A stretch of DNA of 64,000 bases. It comes from Beta vulgaris subsp. vulgaris (taxonomy: Eukaryota; Streptophyta; Magnoliopsida; Caryophyllales; Amaranthaceae). The notes beneath the pieces were generated by a model. It was not told the origin of the DNA. It made no database searches and worked only from the letters and a program-made list of their open reading frames with translations. The position numbers and the translations under genes were made by a program. Positions 23,688-33,455 of the stretch are shown here, one piece after another. The number at the start of each line of letters is the position of its first letter. Position 1 is the first letter of the stretch. Location of the stretch: positions 55,296,209 through 55,360,208 of the forward strand of contig NC_079202.1 in the NCBI RefSeq assembly GCF_026745355.1, in the 5' to 3' direction.

Positions 23688-24049
23688 GAGGGTTATCCCT
23701 AACTGTGCAGTTCATATACAGTTAAAAAATATACAACGCAATAAAATTCTAATATTGACAAATATATATTAGAGCATGCTAGTAAATTGGTAATATAATA
23801 TATGTAACTATAAATGCAAAAAAAGTAGAAGATTAGAGACAATAATATATAATAATGTTCTGAATGCTTGTTCCCTGCATACATACAACATTATTGCACA
23901 TATAAGACATAATAATGCTATCACTTCACTAGGCCGTCCATATAGGTGGCAATAAAAAAATTAACCTGTCCATATAGGCGGTTTAAGAGCAGATAAAATA
24001 AAATAACGTAAATAAAATGTCCTTGCCCTCCATGAAGGTGGCGTTAAAA

Positions 24050-24372
24050 TTATTTGTTTTCTGCGTTAGTAGTATGGTGACGTTTACTACTAGTTTCTTC
24101 CTGTTCATCTCTATCTCTTTTATTACTGGGCGGAGGTTGATTTTCAGCTGGTTGTATAGGAGGGTTATTATTGGTGTTGGGAACAGGGGTTTGTGGGTTT
24201 TCTCTGGTATGAGTATTTGTACCGTTGTTACGGTTACTGGGTCGGGGCTGTATTACAGTTCCCCTCGCTGGGTTGGTAGTGAATGGCACATTGTTTGCTC
24301 TATCCAAAAATAAATACCCGAGACAGAGACATTGTGTAAAACAATGTTAATCCCGTTACTTTGTTGGTCCAT
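24050..24372 (-). pseudogene. Leader ORF remnant, Pro/Asn-rich with basic end
   Basis: An ATG at 24372 opens 39 codons (to 24253). In another frame, a stretch with no ATG runs on to 24050 and is rich in N, P, T and Q, ending with a basic patch (NKRDRDEQEE, SSKRHH). The two overlap, so a single-base shift may have split one reading frame. There is no known family. It lies between the 5' LTR and the transmembrane ORF. Confidence 0.3.
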
Positions 24373-24479
24373 GTTTGGATAGTAAAGGGTTGAGCTTGGA
24401 AAAAAAAATTTAAACTTAAAAACAAAATGGATGTAAAAATTTTAAAGATACCTTAAAAAAAATTTCCGGTAGAACACTC

Positions 24480-24490
24480 GTGCTGATAAC
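24480..24490 (-). other. Candidate primer binding site
   Basis: Next to the 5' LTR the minus strand reads GTTATCAGCACG. The TATCAG core resembles initiator-methionine tRNA type sites of plant copia elements, but the rest does not match the usual TGGTATCAGAGC, so the primer is uncertain. Confidence 0.4.
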
Positions 24491-24491
24491 G

Positions 24492-24715
24492 TGTTGTAAG
24501 AAATAGAGAGAGAAATTATGCAAATATATCAGAGAGTATTGTATTGCATTGATCTGAAGAACTGATTTCTTACATCGGTATTTATAGGCAAAAGTATACT
24601 GTTTTTAACATTACATTTTCAACAATTTCTGCGCGGAAGAAAACTTTCCTAACATGCAGTAATGACATTCACTATGCTTGAACAGTGAAATTTTCTAATT
24701 CACTGTTTCTCAACA
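24492..24715 (-). repeat. 5' LTR of the copia element
   Basis: 224 bp, TGTTGAG...CTTACAACA on the minus strand. It contains the TATA box CTATAAATACC at 24579-24588. It differs from the left LTR by an A/T substitution and one extra A. Confidence 0.95.
24579..24586 (-). promoter_or_regulatory. LTR TATA box
   Basis: The minus strand reads TATAAATA within GCCTATAAATACCG, the probable pol II promoter for the genomic RNA. The left LTR has the same box at 18079-18086. Confidence 0.65.
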
Positions 24716-25044
24716 GTTTTCTCATTTTTGCTGTTCTTTTGGTTTTGTAAAAGGTTGAAATTGGTTTTGTTTTTTTATTTTTTTTTATTTTTTGGTAAGA
24801 AGGAGTGGCCCGGACCCCACTCGGATCTTAATGGGACAGGCACCTAAGAGTAAGGGGGAAGGGGAAGGGAAATCCCTACCCTCAAAGTGCCTATAGTGTG
24901 GATTAAACCCCAAACCTTGAGGTTGGAACTTGGAAGGGTGCTCTTTATTGTGTAGTGGAATAAAAGGTAAAATATAGGGGAGTGAAAAAATATGAACGAT
25001 TTTTAGTAAATTCGGGCGGCAAATGGTGTTAGGGAAAATATATT

Positions 25045-25270
25045 ATCTTCGGTCTTTATTAGTTTACCTGTATTCCTTTTTGGGATGTCCCTTATTAGTT
25101 TACATATTTCTTTTGTTTCTACTTTTGGAGTGGGACCACCAACTTTCCATCATACACATTCAACTTCAACATAAAATAATAGTTTCTCTTTCTTTCTATG
25201 TCCCACAACATTGTTTCTCCTAAAACTTTTGTGCAAAAGAAACAGGTAAATTAATAAAGACAGGAGGGAG
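25045..25270. mobile_element. Stowaway-like MITE, diverged
   Basis: The inner terminal repeats (TTTATTAGTTTAC at the left, GTAAATTAATAAAGACAGG at the right) and core match the element at 9907-10138. The outer left end has decayed (CTTCGGTC), so the limits are approximate. Confidence 0.65.
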
Positions 25271-26498
25271 TGTTTTTCTTTTACATTACTACCAATCTGT
25301 AGATGGTACACACGTCCGTATGATGAAAAAGGTGTGCGCATGTACATAACTAACAAGCCAAATATACATGTATAACAAGTTAAATGAACACATGTACATG
25401 GTTAACAAGCCAAATAAACATGTGTATATCTCTGTTAGTATATGTTCATTGGTATTGATCTTTATGTCCATAACCTAGTGTTTGATGTTCATCGTACACA
25501 CCTTCATCACCGTACAAACGTGTGCACCTACTAATTTGCATATTACTACCACACCTTCCATTTTAATTTTCTCTCCAACTTTTAAGACAAGAAATCAAAT
25601 AAGAAAAAAATATATATTCAACAATTGTGTTTTCTCATAAAAATGATTTTCTTTTCTGTGTTTCGTCAAACCAAACACATAGAACAAATCATTTTCAATC
25701 AGTAAAATTCATCAAATTCATATAAGTAATACAACCATATGTATATATATTATTATATAGTGTGGGCAAGTATTGCATGTCACAACATGTCATCCCACCT
25801 CATATGTTGATGTGGCATCGCTTTGTCTCTAACATGGAGTTTATACGCTAACATGTCGCTCTCTTAGAAAATGATCAAAAATCTACATAAAAGGTCTCAA
25901 ACTCGTGACTTTTTATTTTGTAATGTCATGAATTGTACCACTTTTCGCTTGGATCGAGTATAATGCATTAAGGGGATAACAAAAGTCAAAGTAATGAAAG
26001 TAAGGTGGTTAGAAGCGATTAGGAAGGGGAAGAAGTGGTGATAAAAAGGATAAACTAGTGATACTAAGAAGAAAAATAAACAAATAAGGGAATTATCACT
26101 TTCATTATGGAGATGATCGTTACCCACCAAGCCACCACCCCCTCTAGAATAATTGTTGCCCTAATTTGGAGGGGTATAACTTCTTCTTTTCTTCCTTCTC
26201 ATCATAACAAGATCACATTATCACTTTGTAGCCATTTGAATTCACCTTCATTGTTCCTTTATTAAGGTAGTTTGATTTTTTATTACCCTGTAATTTATTA
26301 CCCAAATCCAAGCACGTCCAAACTATGATTTGTCCTTGTGACAAAATGTCAACCTCAAACTGTACATTTTTTTTTATGTTATTAAATTACTCATAATATC
26401 ACTCATATCCAACAACTAGTTAATTCTTAAAATCTCTTTCAACTTCCAAGAAGTAAAATTGAATTAAAATCATTAATCAATGTTACTACTATGTACTA
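25271..26498. other. Intergenic, no gene seen
   Basis: It contains a diffuse repeat of TGTACAT/AACAAGCCAAAT phrases (25338-25430) and AT-rich filler. No coding region or clear transposon end was seen. Confidence 0.5.
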
Positions 26499-26769
26499 CC
26501 TCCCTTCTATTTCTATTGCAACAATGAGTTTGGTCATGATTATTAAGAGAGTGGGAAAAGTGGGTAGTTTAGCATAGAGGTGCTCGTTTAATTAATTAAA
26601 GTAGGAGAGAAATTAATCCTTAATAAAGTAAAAACAACCTTATGAGTCAAAGTGAGTAATTAATAATGATTTTCGTAAGATAAATTAAAAGTAATATTGT
26701 CAACTAAATTTACTTTTATATCAAAAGTGATTAAGTGAAATTATTATTGTAATAAAAAAATGGAGGAGG
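26499..26769. mobile_element. MITE abutting the zinc-finger gene promoter
   Basis: The ends CCTCCCTTCTATTTCTATTG and, in reverse, CCTCCTCCATTTTTTTATTA are imperfect inverted repeats flanked by TA (26497-26498, 26770-26771). It ends 85 bp before the ATG of the gene at 26855. Confidence 0.65.
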
Positions 26770-26854
26770 TATAATTCAAGCGAGACCATAAAGAACAAAA
26801 CATACACAAAAACCCTCTCGAGTCTCCGAGCAGCAGCAGCAAAAGAGAGAGAAA

Positions 26855-28932
26855 ATGATGACAGGTGCACTTCAATTGCCAAGAAGTGTCGCAATTACGA
26901 CATATTCATCTTCTTCGAATTCAAATTCAAATTCAAGCACTGCAAATTCCGACGATTTTATTCCTCGACGAACACCAAATGACGCTCTTCATCTCTCTTT
27001 CTCCAAGCCTTCCTTCCTCGTCCGCACTCAAGTAACATACTCTCTCTTTTATTTTTTTCGGTTTAATTGAGTTTGTATTTTGACCTAATCTAAAATCTAA
27101 ATTGAAACTTTAATTTACCTTAAATTACAAGAATTTGACACTTTCGTGCTTATATAGTTATATTTCGTGCTTCATCTGATATTTACTGAGTTATCAACTT
27201 CTGATGTTATTATGCTTGTTGATGATTGGTAATGTTACAAATTGTTGAGAATTTTGTGGCAACATGTAGCTATAATTGAGTATTTGGTTAAGTTCTTTTT
27301 TCATGGAAATGAATTGCTGTGAATTGTGATAGTGATTAGAGAAAATTTAAGGCAACAGGGCACCTAAATATAACCTACCCCCGAACTTCGCTATAGCCTA
27401 TAGGTAGGGTGGATGCTATTCAAATGAATTGGACTTGTTTGAATTAATTTTCAACTTATTGGAACTTATAGTTGTTAGTTGAACATATTGAAACTTATTA
27501 GAACTTAAGGCTTGGTTTGGTTGGGTTTAAAACATTTTTAGTTGATATGTTTTTCATGGAAAACAATAGAAAACACAATTCGAAACTTAGTTTATGTTGT
27601 TTGGCTCCATGTAATAAAAATGACGAAACAAAAGGAAAATAAAAGGGAAAGTACAGAGGTAGCGAGGGGAGTGTACAAGAGAGATAAGGAAGAGGAAGGA
27701 AAGCAGTTTTCTCTTTATTTGGAAGGGAAAATGGTTTTCTATCGTTGGGAGAACAATTTTACTTCTAGGGAAAATGGTTTTACACTCCTTTGCAAATCAA
27801 ACAATGTAAAAGTGAAAATAGAGGAAAACAATTTTCCAGTAAAATGTTTTGCATCCTACCAAACAGAGCCTTACTTTTACTTTTTTTTGTTCTTAATTTG
27901 AAGTTATCTAAATTTATTTTAGTTGTGAATTGAAGTTGAGCCCTTGTTTGAACTTATTGTAATTTTGTAACTTATTTATTTAAGGGAAGAAAATAAGAAC
28001 ATAACCTTAGTCTAGGTTTCGCTGAATTGATCATAGAGAAGTATATGCTATGTAATTGGTTAAGAAATTCCCTCTTGTTTTGTAGTCAAATGTTAGAAGA
28101 GAGATTAGAAGAAAACCGGAGCCATCTTGCGTTGTTTGTGATGGAAGTGGGAGAGTTGGTTGTCATCATTGTCATGGAAGAGGTACCTTCCATTTATCTC
28201 TTCCTCCCATGTCACTTTTCCTTGTTTTCCTAAGTACCCTTTGATTTTCTTCACATATTACTTCATATAGGAATACAATACAACCAAATCCCATGGCAAG
28301 TTGGCAACTAAGATTGACTTGTTGGTTAAAGAGAGAAAAAGCATGAAGATGATAAGAATAGTAAGCCAACCTGAATTAGGGAACATCGTCAAAAGCTACA
28401 TATGTTGAGCACTTTTAGTATTTATATTCTGAGGAACAGAATTTTTGGGGTTGTTAAATAAACATACGCAGGGAAGACCCTTGATTCTTTTTATATGATT
28501 CCAATGGGAAATCTTGTCTGGTAAATTTTAGGATAACTTTCACTCAATAACAATATAGCTACAGGCTAACCAACTAAACTTTCATTCGGATTACAGGGAG
28601 AACAAATTACACAGATTTAGTTATGCTTCCCAGAGGTGAATGGCCGAAATGGTGAGTCGTCTAAGTCTTTTCCAAGTTCATGTAAGTAATCTATTTAAGC
28701 ATTCTTCGCTTGGGTTGATTAACTGTTCAGGTGCAAGATATGTGGTGGCAGTGGTCTTGGAGACTGTACTCGTTGCCTTGGAACGGGAGAGTACAGGGAT
28801 ATAATGGGCTTTCATTTCATGAAGAGGGAATCTAACCATCCTTTGCAAGATAAGCGTCAAGTTGAAGGAAATGTTGAGCATCTTACCAGTGTGGATTTAC
28901 TTTCACAAACTCCCTCGGAAGGACAGCAATAG
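26855..28932 (+). CDS. DnaJ-type zinc-finger protein, probably plastid (LQY1/BSD2-like)
   Basis: Exons 26855-27031, 28086-28182, 28597-28651, 28731-28932 give 176 aa; all are GT-AG and in phase. Residues 1-60 are rich in S, N, T and R with few acids, like a plastid transit peptide. Four CxxCxGxG-type motifs follow: CVVCDGSG (74-81), CHHCHGRG (85-92), CKICGGSG (111-118), CTRCLGTG (122-129). They form the two zinc sites of the DnaJ central domain. There is no J domain. Plant proteins of this class act as thiol or assembly chaperones in chloroplasts (photosystem II repair, Rubisco assembly). Which one applies cannot be told from sequence. The block LPRGEWPKW before the third motif is shared by close plant relatives as I recall them. 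A second in-frame Met follows the first. Confidence 0.85.
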
Positions 28933-29047
28933 TAATCTAGTATTAGTGTAAATTGCTATAACAGTTTGGATTTCGCCTTCAATGAATCCGATTTGCATAT
29001 GCTGGAACTTTGGAAAGTCCTCACAGTTGCTATTATTTCTCCTGCTT

Positions 29048-29300
29048 AGGCCCGATTCAACTTATTTTGACTTATTTAAGATCTTATAAGATAAGATAAG
29101 ATAAGATAAGATAAAATAAGATAAGATAAGATAAGATTAGACAAGATAAGATAGATATGATCAAATTAGACAAGATAAGATAAGATATTTTGTTAACTTA
29201 TATTCACTCATTTCAGAAAAAAAAAAAGAAAAAAGATAAGTTTAGATAAGATAAGTTTAGATAAGATAAGACAAAATAAGTTGAAATAAATGGACATTTA
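29048..29300. repeat. (GATAA)n array with inverted flanks
   Basis: Pentanucleotide GATAA/AATAA repeats fill about 29085-29280. The left edge reads GATTCAACTTATTTTGACTT and the right edge AAAATAAGTTGAAATAAATG, which are near reverse complements, so this may be a foldback-type element and not a plain microsatellite. It starts about 115 bp after the zinc-finger gene stop. Confidence 0.6.
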
Positions 29301-29628
29301 GGTGCAGTGGAGTGTGGATTTCATTTGGGAAAGAATTTTGCCATCAACCAAAAAAAGGTCATTCATGTGCTAGATGACTAGAATCTAGATGTGTAAAAGA
29401 AATTTGGAGATCTGAATTTTGGTGATTCTTGTAAATGAGCTATTGATATAAACATTTTGAATAATTTAGATTTGAATCTACTATTAGAAATCAATGATGT
29501 TTTAATTTTATAGGCTAAACGTAATGCTATTATTGGTAGAACTCAACGTTGTTTTCAAATGAACTTTTTAGAGTTGGTTTACTTTTAAGAGTTTGTCTTT
29601 TAAGAGATCGCCTATTTTTAAATTAAAA

Positions 29629-29965
29629 TTAGTATATGGGCCCGGAAATTGTCCCGTGTTAGTATTGTTTTCTGAACTTGATATGCATTTTTTTCATTCC
29701 CGTTAAAATATATTAAGGAAAACTCAACATTTAAAAGGTACAAATATAATAATTTGGACACTTAAAACATGATTAAAAGTTGGTTGAGATGGTAATTGTC
29801 ATGTATAATAGCAAGAGGTCATGGGTTCAAATCTTGTTGCAAGCTAGTTTTACTTTTTTTAATTGACATGACTTATGTAAACATTGGACAATTCTAATGG
29901 GATAACAGATGTGTCACGTGGCGTGTATACATTGGCACGCAGGCCTTTTAATATATTTGTATAGA
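29629..29965 (-). mobile_element. Short non-autonomous Helitron, copy 3
   Basis: On the minus strand it starts A|TCTATACAAATATATTAAAA and ends CTAA|T, after a hairpin CGGG-acaattt-CCGGGCCC. Removing it restores the sequence of the related uninterrupted MITE at 7029-7199, with insertion exactly between A and T. Tail-like tRNA boxes lie antisense at about 29785-29850. Confidence 0.8.
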
Positions 29966-30058
29966 TTAAATAATGATAAGCCCAATATTTAAAAGAGAAT
30001 TAGCCCAATAGTGACTAGGTTAGTTTTTCAGTGACTAGTTTAATCCATTTAGTGACTA

Positions 30059-30895
30059 TGCAAAGTCTCATAAAAGACCGTCTCACGTTAACACTAACGT
30101 TAGACGAGTCTGTTTTTCCTCCAATTCTCACCCTCGGCCTTTAATTATGGTTTTATGGTTGATAGTTGTGATTCTGGCTATTAGTTATAGTTTTATGATA
30201 AATAGTTATTATACTTAGGTATTTACTTATTATTGTTTTTTACATTAGTTATGACTTTTTTTTGGTTCCGGTTTTATGCCTGATAGTTTTAGTTTGCAAA
30301 ATAACTGAAAGATTATAATTATAACATATGAACAATTATTTATTAATTTCATGAGTAACAATGATGCATGGTTTATGGTTATAGTTTTGATATTTGGTTA
30401 ACAATTATATAATTATGATTTTAAGGTCATTAGTTTTATTTATTGTATGCATTAGTAAACATTGTTTTTGCAATGATTATTTGAGGTCGGCATTACTAAT
30501 GCAAAAATGCGATAGTTATTTAAGAAAGAGAGAATTAATGCATTAGTGTTTTTTAGAAAGACATAATTATATATGCCTGATATTGAAGTTATGACCAATA
30601 AAATGCATTATAAATAGATTTTTATGATATAACTAATATACTTCAGCGCTTAACTAATATACTCAAACGCTTAACTAATATACTACTCCAGTGCTTAACT
30701 AATATACTCCAGCGCTTAACTAATATACTCTTGCGCCTAACTAATTCATCCAGAAGCAATTTAAGGCTACCATAACTAATGGGTGTAAGCGCTTAACTAT
30801 TCTACTGCTGGTTGGATGCACGTGTGTGATGTCAGAATGACATCAACGGTCTCACGTTAACACTAACGTGAGACTGTCTCTCCGAAAACGGACTC
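30059..30895. mobile_element. Mutator-like element, 837 bp
   Basis: The 9-bp flanks TAGTGACTA (30050-30058) and TAATGACTA (30896-30904) differ by one base. Both ends carry the palindrome GTCTCACGTTA-ACAC-TAACGT(G/T)AGAC (30080-30105 and 30849-30874). There are no convincing ORFs; the interior holds a minisatellite at 30631-30745. Confidence 0.6.
30631..30745 (+). repeat. Minisatellite, about 20-25 bp units
   Basis: About five imperfect copies of GCTTAACTAATATACTCCA, with unit length varying slightly. It lies inside the Mutator-like element at 30059-30895. Confidence 0.75.
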
Positions 30896-31067
30896 TAATG
30901 ACTAAGTCTACAGTTATATTAAAATTAGATCGTCTCTTTTAATAATTTTTGTACTTATAAAAAATAAAAAGTAAGAATTTTTTGTATATTGGCTGACATT
31001 AATGTTATTAGTGGTCAAATACAATGTTATTTTGTAATAATGAACATTTTGAAGACTTAAAAAAATA

Positions 31068-31791
31068 GAAAAATTGGACAGGATTAATCCCTCCCAATCT
31101 GTCAAAAATAATTTCACCTTTGGATTGTTCTGGAATAATCCTATCTTTGCTTACTAAATCGATTTTTTTGGTCCTAGGAACATAATGACCAGTAACAAGT
31201 TAGGTATGACATTTATCCGATTTTTACCACCTCCCTTCCTTGTTCATCTCTCCTGCCTGCTGCCACACCCAGCCCCAACCCCACCCTGCAAACCCCAGAC
31301 CCTTCGCGTGTAGCCAACCCTGCCACCCCTCCCCCCTTCGCCCCATGACCCCATCACTCCCCCCTCCCCTCTCCTTTTGTATCTTTTTACCCCCTGTCCT
31401 TTCCTCTCTTTGAGCTTTCTCGACACCACCACTGTTGACAACGACCACCATCACCACACACAACCATCGCTCGAAGAGAGAGATCGTACAACCACCACAA
31501 CATACACACATGATTATAGGAGAAAGAGAAAGAGGAGAGAGAAAAAGAGGAGAGAGATAGGAGGAAGAGAGAATCGGCAACGGGAGAGAGATGGGGTAGG
31601 AGCCTGGTGGCTGGGGCGGAGTCCAAATCAGTCGGGGAAAGGTTGAATCAAAAATTAACTTGGTTTACCGATTTACCAAGTTCTAAGTTACTAGGACCAA
31701 AAAAAGTGATTTAGTTATTCTGGAATAATCCAAAGGTGGGATTATTTTTGGCAGATCGGGAAAAGGTGGGATTATTCCTGTCTAATTTCCC
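31068..31791. mobile_element. Long-TIR Mutator-like element with C-rich core
   Basis: About 110-bp imperfect inverted ends: left 31068-31200, right 31670-31791, sharing phrases such as CCACCTTTGGATT or its variant and TTTTTTTGGTCCTAG. The flanks AAAAAAATA and AAAAAATAT approximate a 9-bp duplication. The core is a C/T-rich then A/G-rich block (31230-31580), so long open frames in it are compositional, not genes. Confidence 0.6.
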
Positions 31792-31829
31792 AAAAAATAT
31801 TGGAGTTGGATTCTGTTACAAAAGATTAA

Positions 31830-31956
31830 AGACCTTTTTTATCCATATGAGCCACGAAGGCAGTACAAAGAAGGGGCCGGAGAGGAGATTCAAATCTATG
31901 ACCTATCGTTCATAGCACCTTAATTTTAACCACTAGACCAAGACATCCTTGATAAA
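31830..31956 (-). repeat. SINE-like repeat with tRNA-type boxes
   Basis: On the minus strand GGATGTCTTGGTCTAGTGG (box A-like) and ATAGATTTGAATCTCC (box B-like) start a segment similar to 7295-7440. No complete tRNA fold or acceptor stem was found. Confidence 0.4.
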
Positions 31957-32225
31957 TATAGTTTTTTTATTTAACTTAAGTTTCATTATACTTAACTAAA
32001 TAATCCTCGTGCGCACATTTTATTCTTGTTCAATCGCATTTTGCCTCATAAGCACAATGCTCACTATCGGCACTTTGTTAATTGTAAGACCTCTCCTTTA
32101 TCTTTCTACAACTAGATTTTAGGTGCGGGTCACGTCTCGGGTAGATATATCTTTCATTTATTAATATTAAACTTTAATAAAATGATAAATATCAACTATC
32201 ATTTGACTTTGTGGTTAAGACTTTA

Positions 32226-33121
32226 GGGGGCGTTTGGTTGTAAAGGGGTAAAGGGAATGGAATCAAGAAAGGGGTTGATGGGGAAAGGAAACCAAAACCC
32301 TTAGATTTAATGTGTTGTTTGGTTAGTACATTGTCTTTCCTATTTCTTCTTCTTCCACCATAACACCACCATATCCCCCGCCATCTCCCCCACACCCCAG
32401 TGCCGCCGCTGCCCCACCCCAGTTCCGCCGCCACTACCCCTCCTTTTGCGGTTGCAACATCTCCATCCTCTCCCCTTGTTGCTGCAACCCTGTCAATTCC
32501 ACCTTAGCCCCTTGCCGTCGCGATGTTTCCCCTCCCTTTGCCGCCGCAACGTTCCCCCTCCCCATTGCCGTCGCATCCTCCCACTCCCCTTCTAGTCGCT
32601 GCATCTTTTTTCTCCCCTCCCTTTCTCTCGATTCTTCCATTTTTTCTAGGGTTTGTGGGTGGGTGGTTGTGGCGGATTTCAAGTGGTGGGTGGTTTTCAC
32701 GTGTGTGGGTAGATTGGTTGGGCGGCGGTTGGGAAATTCTGGTGTCGGTTGGGTGGCTTGGTTGGGCGCCAGTTGGGTGGTTCTGGTGCCGGTTGGGTGG
32801 CTTGATTGGGTGGCGGTTGGACAGTTCTGGTGCCGATTGGTGGGCAGGTGGAGGGGTTGGGTGGTAATAGTGGTTGGGTTAGGTGGTTAGGTGGTCAAGT
32901 GGTGGTGGTGGTGGTTGGGTGGTCAAAGATATGGTCAATGATGAATCAAGAAAGGGTAAGTGAAACCTTGGGGGGTGAGGGGAGTGAGAGTAGAAGACTT
33001 TGGGGGTAAGGGGTGGGTAAAGGGATTCATTAAATTGAGCAAACAAACAACAAGTAAGGGAGTCAAATCAACTTACTTGATTCCCTTACCCTTTCCAGAA
33101 TACCCCTAACCAAACGCCCCC
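32226..33121. mobile_element. Tourist/PIF-Harbinger-like element inside Helitron 4
   Basis: Inverted ends GGGGGCGTTTGGTT are perfect for 14 bp and then partly matched. They are flanked by TTA on both sides (32223-32225, 33122-33124), the Harbinger target. It is 896 bp with no transposase. The interior is C-rich, then G/T-rich with the minisatellite at 32707-32930. Confidence 0.85.
32707..32930 (+). repeat. GGTTGGGTGG-type minisatellite
   Basis: Degenerate repeats of GGTTGGGTGGCTTGGTTGGG, with GGTTCTGGTGCCGG interspersed, make up a G/T-rich block within the Harbinger-like element. The open frames of 60-115 codons here are a by-product of this composition. Confidence 0.7.
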
Positions 33122-33455
33122 TTAGTATATATGTTTGTGATCACGGGTATACACATTTTCTACTTTTTTATATTGTACATGGATTACATGAAGTTAAAGC
33201 TCTAAGGGAAGCGCCATGTGGCACCTCCCTTGTTTAGATACATCTTTTAATAATATTAGTATAGATTAAAATGATTTAATTTTGGATACCTTTATCAAAT
33301 AAATCAAAATTGTAAACTTTAATTTTCTTATCATAATATTTTTTTTTTCGTTTCTCTCTGCAATTCTTGGATGGATTTGGTTTATAATAGTTTTTTATGA
33401 ATCTAAATTGGCTATATTATAAAAAAAAACTACTTTTATACAAAGGGTGATTATA

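Larger units (their letters stand above)
17991..24715 (-). mobile_element. Ty1-copia LTR retrotransposon, near-complete but defective
   Basis: The 6.7 kb element is flanked by the target duplication GTTTT (17986-17990 and 24716-24720). Read on the minus strand, the order is 5' LTR (24492-24715), primer site, 1.36 kb leader with extra ORFs, gag (intact), then protease, integrase, reverse transcriptase and RNase H in broken frames, polypurine tract, and 3' LTR (17991-18213). Integrase before reverse transcriptase places it in Ty1-copia (Pseudoviridae). The two LTRs differ by one substitution and one 1-base indel, so insertion was recent, yet pol has several frameshifts. It therefore probably moved with enzymes supplied by another copy. 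Confidence 0.95.
29589..30951 (-). mobile_element. Mutator-like MITE split by two later insertions
   Basis: The pieces 29589-29628, 29966-30058 and 30896-30951 together match the 171-bp element at 7029-7199 in reverse. The flanks TACTTTTAA (29580-29588) and TACTTATAA (30952-30960) agree in 8 of 9 bases, a Mutator-size duplication. A Helitron (29629-29965) and a second Mutator-like element (30059-30895) occupy the gaps. Confidence 0.7.
32112..33265 (-). mobile_element. Short non-autonomous Helitron, copy 4, split
   Basis: On the minus strand it starts A|TCTATACTAATATTATTAAA at 33265 and ends CTAG|T at 32112, after a CCCGAGACGTGACCCG hairpin-like stretch. Its own DNA is about 255 bp, matching copies 1 and 2 on both sides of the 32226-33121 insertion. 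Confidence 0.75.

Noticed and set aside
24017..24313. 98-codon plus-strand frame
   Set aside because: Antisense to the copia leader. Codons mirror the Pro/Asn-rich sense frame, and no family is recognised.
31224..31646. Overlapping open frames of 65-118 codons on both strands
   Set aside because: They follow from C/T-rich and A/G-rich blocks inside the Mutator-like element and have low-complexity products with no family match.
32434..33009. Gly/Trp/Val-rich and Pro-rich frames of 67-114 codons
   Set aside because: They are produced by the G/T-rich minisatellite of the Harbinger-like element, and all frames are open for compositional reasons.
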